Positions 33,160-41,648 of a stretch of 64,000 nucleotides of DNA are shown here, piece by piece. Numbering within the stretch: the stretch's first letter is position 1; every line of letters begins with the position of its first letter. This DNA is from Macrothele yani (lineage: Eukaryota; Arthropoda; Arachnida; Araneae; Macrothelidae). The translations under genes were made by a program, and so were the position numbers. The notes below the pieces were generated by a model that did no database searches, was not told the DNA's origin, and saw only the letters and a program-made list of their open reading frames with translations. The stretch lies in NCBI GenBank assembly GCA_039090855.1, contig CM077034.1, forward strand, positions 229,302,505 to 229,366,504. The letters are read 5' to 3'.

Positions 33160-33440
33160 CGAAGTGCTGCTCTTATTTTTCCTATCTCGCGGTGTGGAAA
33201 TAACATCACACCATTGCGAGATTGTGAACGGTCGGGTCATCCGGATAGTTCGGGCGCCATTATAACGAAGTGAATTTCTCCGTCATTTTTATCCGCGCCG
33301 GGGTTCGAACCCGGGTCCACTCATTCCGGAATAAGTTGCTCTACCAATTAAGCTACGCGGACATTTTATTCTGATTCCTATCTGCCTTTGTGTCGTGTGC
33401 GTCCTTCTGGCAGGTACGTCACATCTCCTGGTACGTTACA

Positions 33441-33741
33441 GAACACGGGATCCTATCAGTGCCGTTCATTTCTCTTAGAGCTGGTGGGTGTCTTTTGTGG
33501 ATAATATGTCGCTTACTTATGCAAATACTTGTTAATTTGCGCCCACTATATAATCATGGCACTATGCAAAGTTCCTTTTTATTCTGAGAATGCGGTTTGC
33601 GGAAGTAAAAGTACATTTGCGAAGAGCGTTAATCAACGAAGCACAATTCGTCTTTTGATTTCACTCAAATCGTCACAAGCGTTTTAATTCGTTATTTAGC
33701 ACGTCTTCTGTAAAAAAAGATCGTGCTTATGTTATCGGTTT
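33441..33741. other. Unassigned single-copy part of the duplication
   Basis: It matches 41348-41648. It ends in a hairpin-capable stretch (AGCACG at 33698, CGTGCT at 33722) followed by TTGTCCGTCCGTTCG, which heads the monomer array. Confidence 0.5.
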
Positions 33742-36280
33742 GTCCGTCCGTTCGTCTGTACCCACGATATCTCTGCCACTATTAGTACGATTTGAAAAAT
33801 TCTTTTTGCATTGGGAAGCTTGAAATATGCGAATGATGATCCTTCATTTCGTTTTTCTTTACGGTGTACAATTTCGTCGCTAGAGGGCGTAAATGCAGAT
33901 TATGTCGAATTCAAAAATGCGTTTCATTCCACATATTTGCTTCTAAACATCTGATTGAAAAAATTCTTTTATCTTTCGATTCCATTTATGTCAAAGAGTA
34001 TTTTAAATATAGTTACTTTTTCAAATTTCGCATAGATTTTCCGCTAGGGGGCGAATAAGTAAATTACATTTTTTCCGATAACTCTTCTTCTAAAACTCCG
34101 ATTTGAAAAATATTTTCTTCAGCGGATACACCTCCTGATGGAAAATCTTTTGCATATAATTTCAAATTTTTGGTAAAGAATACTTTGTCCACCAGTGGGC
34201 GTAGGTGTTAATTTTTGCTTCTGATGTATTTGCCATAAAATCTGAGCTTCTAAAATATCGATTGAAAAAATTCTTTCGTGGACTGATGCCACTCACATCG
34301 AGAAACTTCGTCGGAATATTTTCTTCTTAAAGTATTCCACAGTTTCTCCGCCAGGGGGCGTAAAGGTATATCATTTTTTTGTCAATATCTCTATTTCTAG
34401 GAGACCGATTTAAAAATTTCCTTCTTTGTTGGATAGTGTTTTCAATGTCACATGTTTTTCATATAATTTCAAAATTTTCAAGTTATTCCTAGACTTTCCG
34501 CTAGAGGGCATAGAGGTAAGTTGTGTTTCCTTCTATATCTCTGCTTCCAAATCTCCGATTTTAGACATTCTTTCTGCACCGGATAGAGCTCCTGATGGGA
34601 AATCGTGTGCACATAATTTTTAATTTTTGTAAAAAATGTTTTGGCCACCAGGTGGCGTAAGTCTTAATTTCCGCTTCTGATGTATTTGCAGCAAAATATG
34701 AGCTCCTAAATTCTCGATTGAAAAACACGTAGTTTGTAGACCGATACTACTAATGTCGACAAACTTTTTGGAAACATTTTCTTCTTAAAATAATTCATGG
34801 CTTCTACGCCAGGGGGCGTAGATGTATATTTTATTTTCGTCAATATCTCTACTTCTAGCAGTCCGATTTAAAAAATTCCTTCTTTGTTGGGTAGTGTTTC
34901 CCGTGGGACACGTGTTTCATATAATTTCAAAATTTTCAATTAATTCATGGACTTTCCGCTAGGGGGCACAAAGGTAAATTGCGTTTTCTGCGTTATTTCT
35001 GCTCCTAAAACTCCGATTTGAAAACTTCTTCCTCTATCGTACACAGGACCTGATGGGAAATATTTTTCACATAATTTCTAATGTTTGGTAAAGAATGGTT
35101 TTCCCACCAGGGGGCATAAGTGTTAATTTCTGCTTCTGATGTATTTGTACCAAAATCTACGCTCCTGAAAACTCGACTAATTTTTTTTCTTGGACCGATA
35201 CCGCTCATATGGATAAACCTTTTGAGAATACTTTCTTCCTAAAATAATGCATGGTTTTCCCACCAGGAGACGTAAAGTCACATCTTATTTTTGTCGATAT
35301 CTCTGTTTCTAAAAGTCCGATTTCAAAAATTATTTCTGTGTTGGAGAGCATTTCCGGTGCAAAATGTTTCTCATATAAATTCATATTTTTCTCAACGCAC
35401 AAGTCTTGAACCAGAGGGCGTAATCTCACGATTCCGTTTACAGCAATATCTGAGGGATTAAAAACCCGATTGAAAATCTTCTTTCTTTGGTCAGATCTAT
35501 TGTTTTCCATACCGGTTCCATTGACTTTGAATAGCTTTGATAAATTTAATTTGCGTCAGAACGGATTCAAGAGACGTGATTATTACACTCGAAAATTCGG
35601 TGTCATCTTTCTTGTTTTTTTCTTACACCGATACCGCTCATATGGAAAATTTTGAGAATACTTTCTTCCTAAAATAATGCATGGTTTTCGCACCAGGGGA
35701 CGTAAAGTCACATCTTATTTTTGTCGATATCTCTGTTTCTAAGAGTTCGTAAGCTCACGATTCCGTTTACAGCAATATCTGAGGGATTAAAAACCCGATT
35801 GAAAAACTTCTTTCTTTGGTCAGATCTATTGTTTTCCATACCGGTTCCATTGACTTTGAATAGCTTTGATAAATTTAATTTGCGTCAGAACGGATTCAAA
35901 AGACGTGCTTATTACACCCGAAAATTCGGTGTCAACTTTCTTGTCTTTTTTCTTAGAACGATACCGCTCATATGGAAAAACTGTTGAGAATACTCTCTTC
36001 CTAAAATAATGCATGGTTTTCCCACCAGGGGAGGTAAAATCACATCTTATTTTTGTCGATATCTCTGTTTCTAAGAGTTCGTAATCTCACGATTCCGTTT
36101 ACAGCAATATCTGAGGGATTAAAAACCCGATTGAAAATCTTCTTTCTTTGGTCAGATCTATTGTTTTCCATACCGGTTCCATTGACTTTGAATAGCTTTG
36201 ATAAATTTAATTTGCGTCAGAACGGATTCAAAAGACACCCGAAAATTCGGTGTCATCTTTCTGTTTCTTTTTGCCAAGAA
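33742..36280 (+). repeat. Higher-order array of about 150-bp monomers with CTCF-core-like motifs, copy 1
   Basis: A 15-base motif close to CCRCYAGRGGGCRTA recurs in the same orientation at about 33876, 34041, 34189, 34348, 34498, 34645, 34806, 34956, 35104, 35260 and 35409, steps of 147-165. Every third monomer is most alike (for example ACCAG-GGCGTAAGTGTTAATTT then GCTTCTGATGTATTTG at 34189, 34645 and 35104), giving a 454-459-bp higher-order period. From about 35400 a second unit of about 332 bp (GATTCCGTTTACAGCAATAT to GCATGGTTTTC) is repeated three times. Small ORFs here are artefacts. Confidence 0.9.
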
Positions 36281-36649
36281 CTTTGCCTCGGAACACCTTT
36301 GCTGTGCCCGGCTTATGAAAAGGTGAAAAAGTTAGTTAATTATAAGTTGTATGCGAAGAACAAACCCTACTAATGGAAAGTTATTCATTTGCTGAATATT
36401 ATGAAATGTTATTAATTTTTGGAGAGTGGCGAGAAAACGCTCGCGCTGCTAGAAAATGATGCGCAGAAGGTTTCCCTGATTTGCTGTGTCCAAGTTTTTC
36501 CAAAAAAGGTGTGGTGCTATGCGTTTACGAACAACAGGCACTGTGAGTCCCCGACCACGCATTGGAAGGCCTCAAGGATCTGGTGCGGCGCTGGTTCATG
36601 ATGAAGATGCTGTCACGTATGCTCTTTTAAACCCTTAGATCAGTACCAG

Positions 36650-38053
36650 CAGAGGCGGTTCGTCATTAGGGTCCAGAGGGGCCGGGCGCCACCTAAAAAT
36701 TTATATTTCTGTAATTTTTTTTTTTAGTCCTGATTCTTATTCTTTCTCTTAACTACATGGTGATAAACCTTTCCCTTCAAAAACCATTACCTAAGGGAAA
36801 AGTTTCCTTCAAAAACGAAAAACTATTCCCTGAGGAAAGAGATCACGTTCAGAGTGTGAGGTTATTGGGGCCAGCTCCAACAGGCCCCAGTAACATCACT
36901 ACGCAAGCGAAGATGAGACGATTTCCGCTCCGTCTCATTCAGAATAATGACCTACATACAACACTGCCTTAACCACGTGTGCAAAAAAATCTGTGATCTG
37001 GTCCCGCGCTAATTTGATTGGCCGGAAGAGTATCCATTTCCTTAACGCCGTGGGTTCACAGAGAAGCTTAGCTCAAGGGTGGCGGGAGGGTTTCAAATGT
37101 CCTAGCAAAAGTTCAGTTCGTTATTTTTTCTGTGTGTGTCTCTCTCGGTGATGTGTTGTTCCTTCGTGTCGTGACTTTTTTGCTTGTCGATTACAATGAA
37201 TGGAGTGGATATTTTGTTAAAATCTCCGTTCTTTGCTTTAAATCTGGAAGAAAAGCTTCACTTAAAAAAATTCAGTGCTTATCACCCCAAGAATTTTTAG
37301 TTTGAGCTTCACTTAAAAAAACACAGTGCTCATCAGCTCAAGAATTTGAGTTGAAAAGCTTCACTTAAAAAAACTCGGTGCTTATCAGCCCAAGAATTTG
37401 AGTTTCCAAGATTATGAAGTTTACAAAGCGCTTTGCAGAACTAATTTCAGTTTTAAATAATATGATTTTCTATGCTAAAAATAAATAAATAAATGAGAAA
37501 ACCTGTAAGTATAATTTGCACATGAGTACATATATGTTTTTAGGTTTCACAAGTTCTTTAAAAAAAAAGGTTGAACCTTTCAAATAATGCAAATGGTAGT
37601 ATGGTACTCATTCTATATGGGACGAAATTCATTAAAAATTCCCTCCCTGCATATATTTTGAGTTATTATTTTTTCACTACATTCTTTTATCCTGTGAATC
37701 CTGTGATTATTCTTCAGTTGAGAAATGTGAAGAAACACAAAGCACAAATAACATAAATTAATGCTCGTATGTTTTAAGGTAAAAATTTTATTTAAGGAGT
37801 TTTAACATTTTTCTGTTAATAGTTATGCATTCTATTCTGATGAATTTTTTTCGTGTGCAATACAATAGTTGACACATTCCTGCCTGGTTTGGGCATTACT
37901 GAGTTAAGGGGGTAAACAGAGACAGAGTAAAGGAATTTTGGGGTGGGGGAGGGGAGTCTGAATAGTTGGCCTAATAATGACAGTTTTTTTTTATTTCATT
38001 GTTTGACTTCGGCTACTGGCCCCACCTGCTGCAGTTGCCACGAGCCGCCACTG
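36650..38053 (+). mobile_element. hAT-like element, copy 1
   Basis: Ends CAGAGGCGGTTCGT and the complement of CAGTGGCGGCTCGT match at 12 of 14 bases. The 8-bp target duplication AGTACCAG/AATACCAG (36642 and 38054) fits hAT. Inside, an ORF start MNGVDILLKSPFFALNLEEK (37196) resembles the N-terminus of ZMYM1-like hAT proteins but stops after about 34 codons. About 50-bp repeats (CTTCACTTAAAAAAA, AGTGCT-ATCA, AAGAATTT) follow three times at 37253-37409. No transposase core, so non-autonomous. A 71-codon ORF at 36757-36972 is of unknown meaning. Confidence 0.82.
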
Positions 38054-38074
38054 AATACCAGAGAAATGAGCTTG

Positions 38075-38286
38075 GCAGCCCCGGTGGCGCAGTGGTCTAA
38101 GCCGTTGGCCTCTGATCATTCGTCCGAAGGGGTCCGGCTTCGAATCCCGGTGAGGCATGGATGTTATGTTTGTCTTACGGCACTGGCTCTCTCCCTTCCC
38201 TGGAACCAGTGACCCTAAGTTAGGGACGGGCGACTGCTTATAGCTCATTGAGTTGCTCACGGTGGTCGTTAAACCTCCAATAAAAA
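38075..38286 (+). repeat. tRNA-derived SINE in the transposase
   Basis: Full-length, flanked by AAATGAGCTT at 38064 and 38287. It is also present in copy 2 of the duplication (46319). Confidence 0.93.
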
Positions 38287-38415
38287 AAATGAGCTTAGCG
38301 TGTGGCCTTTCCAATGTCGCAATTCGGAAAATTTTGAATTGGCATGGTTTGCACCCATACCACGTCTATTTACAGCAGGCTTTATATGAAGGTGATAATG
38401 AACGACGGTTGGATT

Positions 38416-38634
38416 TCTTTTTTTCTTTTGGAGGTTTAACGACCACCGTGAGCAACTCAATGGGCTATAAGCAGTCGCCCGTCCCTAATTTAGGGTCACT
38501 GGTTCCAGGGAAGGGAGAGAGCCAGTGCCGTAAGACAAACACAACATCCATGCCTGACCGGGATTCAAACCCGGACCCCTTACGGACGAATGATCAGAGG
38601 CCAGCGCCTTAGACCACTGCGCCACCGGGGCGAC
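38416..38634 (-). repeat. tRNA-derived SINE in the transposase, opposite strand
   Basis: Flanked by CGGTTGGATT at 38406 and 38635. It is also present in copy 2 (46660), where the right-hand duplication is missing. Confidence 0.93.
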
Positions 38635-39308
38635 CGGTTGGATTGGTGCAACCATTCTAGAAAAAAATGATCAACTTTCTTTTCTGCATGATGTCTTGTG
38701 TACTGATGAGGCCTGTTTCTCTCGTGAGGTTGTAACAAACAAACGCAATTCTCATTTTTGGGGGCTGTGGAAAATCCTCATGAGACAAGAGATGTTTGTC
38801 ATCAAAGAAAACGGTCTGTTACAGTATGGTGTGGGATATGGAGAAACACAATTCTTGGCCCTGTGTTCATTTGAAGGTCCGCTTACTGGAGGACGTTATT
38901 GTGACCTTCTAAAGGAAGTACTTTCTGATTCTTTTATGGTCTTCCACTTCAAAGTCGTCTTCTTATGTTGTTTCAACACGATGGATCCCCAGCACATAAA
39001 GTATTGCCTGTTGCAAAATTTCCTCCAACGAACTTTCAAGGAGAGGATTATAGGACATGGCGAGAACGTAGAATGGCCACCCAGGCCACCGGACTTAGCA
39101 CCAATGGATTTTTATTTTGGGGGCCATTTGAAATTCCAAGTTTATGCAACACCACCCGATGATCGGAATGTTTTGAAAAAAACGAATTATTAATTCCTGT
39201 AAGTGTATTCCTTCGCGTTAGCTGCATAAGTTGCCAGAAACTGTACTTCGTAGAATTCAAACATGCGTTGTAGCTGACGGCGGACATTTTGAATTTTGTG
39301 AATGATTT

Positions 39309-39942
39309 CCCAGGTAGCAATATTATGTTGGACCAACCGTGGGCTTTCAACTGTAGGCCCAGCGACGAGGGGACTCGGCGGCCAACAATTGGATGTGTGT
39401 TGGTTCAACGGTTGGACCCACATTGGAAAACTGTTGCAAACAGTTTTCCAATGTGATCATGTGTTCTTGGACGACCATGGTTGGTCATGTGTTGTTGGAC
39501 ATCCAATGTGATCATGTGTTCTTGGACAACCATGGTTGGTCATGTTTTGTTGGATATCCAATGTGATCATGTGTTCTTGGACAACCATGGTTGGTCATGT
39601 GTTGTTGGACATCCAATGTGATCATGTGTTCTTGGACAACCATGGTTCGTCATGTGTTGTTGGACATCCAATGTGATCATGTGTTCTTGGACAACCATTG
39701 TTGGTCATGTGTTGTTGGACATCCAATGTGATCATGTGTTCTTGGACAACCATGGTTGGTCATGTGTTGTTGGACAACCATCGGACAACCGTTAAGTGGC
39801 CATTTGTTGATCAATGGTTGGTCATGTGTGGTTGGAAAAACCGTTGGCTAATCTCCGATAAACAACGCAACCTTCGCCCAACGCTGCTGACGCAAAAATA
39901 TCATTGGGCCAACCGTTGGCCAATGTCAGTGTGCTACTTGGG
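39309..39942. mobile_element. Non-autonomous element with CCCAGGTAGCA ends and a 55-bp internal repeat
   Basis: The left end CCCAGGTAGCA is mirrored by the complement of CCCAAGTAGCA at 39932-39942. Between them a 55-bp unit (ATCCAATGTGATCATGTGTT, then CTTGGACAACCATGGTTGG) repeats about six times at 39440-39790, and CCAACCGTTGGCCAA-like palindromes lie near both ends. No ORF with a known domain. The family is unknown to me. Absent from copy 2. Confidence 0.6.
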
Positions 39943-40019
39943 TTACGTGTGATGTGCTACTAGTGTGCTACTAGGAGGTGGCAACAGCCCCTCTCCATGT
40001 GCTTCTGGCGTGACGCCAA

Positions 40020-40242
40020 TTTTTTTTTTTTTTGATTGGAGGTTTAACGACCACCGTGAGCAACTCAATGGGCTATAAGCAGTCGCCCGTCCATAATTTA
40101 GGGTCACTGGTTCCAGGGAAGGGAGAGAGCCGCTGCCGTAAGACGAACACAACATCCATGCCTCACCGGGATTCGAACCCGGACCCCTTTCTGACGAATG
40201 ATCAGAGGCCATCGCTTAGACCACTGCGCCACCGGGGCGGCC
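40020..40242 (-). repeat. tRNA-derived SINE
   Basis: Full-length minus-strand copy with GCCAATTTTT/ACCAATTTTT flanks. It shares private variants (GCCGCTGCCGTAAGACGAAC; CATCGCTTAGACC) with the SINE at 47.5-47.7 kb, so the two are orthologous copies of the duplication. Confidence 0.92.
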
Positions 40243-40676
40243 ACCAATTTTTATCAGCTGGCTACGTCAATGCGCCCTTCCTAAGAATCTCCTGTATATC
40301 TCTATGGGGAAATTGCGATTTTGAACGGGTTTTTCAGACCCTTACTCTACCCATACAGGCATGAAAAAAATTGAGGCTGAAATATTCATTCCCATAATAA
40401 AAAATTTCCAGAAAAAACCGGAAAATATGTGTTGGTATTTCTTTAAAAAATTGAACAAAATCTTGATTTTTTGAGCGGAAGTGCATAGTGCGCATGGTTA
40501 CTTACTGCCCATGTGCAAGTAACCATGTTTAAAATATAACCAAAAGCCTAATGTTAAGAAATAAGAATGCCGAAATATTCCTTCTTTCCATCCTCGGTTT
40601 GCATGCGCTAAGCAAAACTGCTTAAGCCACAGGAAGTGACGTCACGTTTCCGAACTCTCGCAGCGCAGACTCCCAC
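40243..40676. other. Duplicated non-coding segment with a hairpin
   Basis: It matches 47693-48127. It contains CATGGTTACTT and AAGTAACCATG (40495-40529), an 11-bp stem around CTGCCCATGTGC-like sequence, and a TGACGTCA palindrome near 40637. No ORF. Confidence 0.7.
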
Positions 40677-41280
40677 ACTAGCGTCTCAAGGTAGAGACAT
40701 CCACATGTATCGAGTTATCTCATTGGCAGCAATACAGCTGGGACCCACCGATTGGCGAACGGCATCGTAACGGCTTTAACAGTTTGGCGGAAATCTATAA
40801 AAAGAACACTGATTTCTCACAGTCTGGTGATTGGTGATTACAGTAAGCTGCAAAACATAAAAGCACATCAAATAAATCCAATTTCACCTTAAAATATCAA
40901 TTGTACAGGACTATCGACAACCGCCAACGAAGAAACTAATGTTAACTAAGATGTAAACAACCTGTGTCACGACTTCGACGACGTATATCTGGCTCAAATT
41001 GTATTTCTACCCGAATGAAACAGTACAAATCGAACAACTTAACCTGTTCGCAGTATCCATCCAAATATAATTATTAACTAGATAGAAGTTTTAAAGAAAA
41101 CTACTTACTTATTCTCTCAAACTTACCTCTTCGCAGCGTAGCAGTAGCCATTATCCACCATTATTACCGCCAAACTGTTAAAGCCGTTACGATGCCGTTC
41201 GCCAATTGGTGGGTCCCAGTTGTATTGCTGCCAATGAGATAACTCGATACATGTGGATGTCTCTACCTCGAGACGCTAGT
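40677..41280. mobile_element. Long-TIR element at the junction of the segmental duplication
   Basis: A 604-bp element whose first about 115 bases (ACTAGCGTCTCAAGGTAGAG to TTTAACAGTTTGGCGG) are mirrored almost perfectly by its last about 115. The middle is unique with no ORF. It lies exactly between the end of duplication copy 1 (GACTCCCAC) and the start of copy 2 (AAAAAAAGATG). No target duplication is visible. Confidence 0.9.
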
Positions 41281-41648
41281 AAAAAAAGATGCTTTTCAGA
41301 ACAAAAGCAGACTCGTATGTGCGTATTTGTTCAGTTAAACCTTATAAGAACACGGGATCCTATCAGTGCCGTTCATTTCTCTTAGAGCTGGTGGGTGTCT
41401 TTTGTGGATAATATGTCGCTTACTTATGCAAATACTTGTTAATTTGCGCCCACTATATAATCATGGCACTATGCAAAGTTCCTTTTTATTCTGAGAATGC
41501 GGTTTGCGGAAGTAAAAGTACATTTGCGAAGAGCGTTAATCAACGAAGCACAATTCGTCTTTTGATTTCACTCAAATCGTCACAAGCGTTTTAATTCGTT
41601 ATTTAGCACGTCTTCTGTAAAAAAAGATCGTGCTTATGTTATCGGTTT

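Larger units (their letters stand above)
26223..33440 (-). mobile_element. Tandem array of a miniature LTR retrotransposon (TRIM): 23 LTRs, 22 internals
   Basis: Reading the minus strand, each unit is an LTR (about 180 bp, TGTAACGTACCAGGAG to CACTTCGTTATA), one base, a PBS (TGGCGCCCGAAC), about 90 bp, an A-rich stretch of variable length, a polypurine tract (AAAATAAGGGGGAGATGA) and the next LTR. On the plus strand LTRs start near 26223, 26542, 26854, 27172, 27483, 27790, 28103, 28415, 28724, 29034, 29348, 29788, 30107, 30420, 30730, 31052, 31362, 31672, 31985, 32301, 32615, 32937 and 33262. Unit length is about 305-325 bp, mostly varying by the poly-T. The unit before 29788 is longer (440) because part of its internal is duplicated. 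The block starts and ends with complete LTR termini and is flanked by GAAC (26219 and 33441). No protein is encoded. Confidence 0.85.
36373..39303 (+). pseudogene. Tc1/mariner-superfamily transposase with DUF4817-like N-terminus, split by a hAT-like element and two SINEs
   Basis: It starts MESYSFAEYYEMLLIFGEW and RENARAAR, a DUF4817-like start. A stop and shift follow, then AMRLRTTGTVSPRPRIGRP and LVHDEDAVTYALLNP. At 36650 a hAT-like element interrupts. Across its 8-bp duplication the frame resumes as ISTREMSLACGLSNVAIRKI, interrupted by one SINE within EMSL, then LNWHGLHPYHVYLQQALYEG. A second SINE sits in the codons after ERRLD. Then CTDEACFSREV (first Asp), FQHDGSPAHKV (second Asp, shifted frame), WPPRPPDLAPMDFYF (third Asp) and RIQTCVVADGGHFEF. 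Removing inserts by their duplications restores the frame at each junction, which confirms the reconstruction. Inactive. Confidence 0.88.
26150..40676 (+). repeat. Segmental duplication, copy 1 (contains the TRIM array)
   Basis: From AAAAAAGATACTTTTCAG onward this copy matches 41281-48128 in the same order: left flank, 33445-36300 monomer array, transposase with hAT-like insert, SINEs, and the segment 40243-40676. The offset is 7,906-7,910 in the array, then 8,241-8,244 after one extra repeat unit of about 332 bp in copy 2. Identity is very high over most of the length. Copy 1 additionally has the 7.2-kb TRIM array, the transposase C-terminus and the 39.3-39.9-kb element. Confidence 0.95.

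Noticed and set aside
26223..33440. Cluster of 23 functional tRNA genes
   Set aside because: The anticodon loop has 8 bases, no terminator follows, and the sequences lie within units that have LTR ends, PBS and PPT. tRNA-like promoters in a TRIM fit better.
26223..33440. Array of tandem tRNA-derived SINEs
   Set aside because: I first read the poly-A as a SINE tail. The LTR termini, PBS, polypurine tract and 4-bp duplication fit an LTR element better; SINEs normally make longer, variable duplications.
26352..33587. Many 60-105-codon ORFs with poly-phenylalanine stretches
   Set aside because: They are read through the poly-T of the TRIM units, recur in two frames per unit, and vary with poly-T length. 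No sign of real coding.
33864..36373. Short ORFs repeated in both duplication copies
   Set aside because: They track the monomer repeats and appear on both strands; no domain recognised.
36757..36972. 71-codon ORF in the hAT-like element as a gene
   Set aside because: It is duplicated with the element, has no recognised domain, and lies in a non-autonomous transposon.
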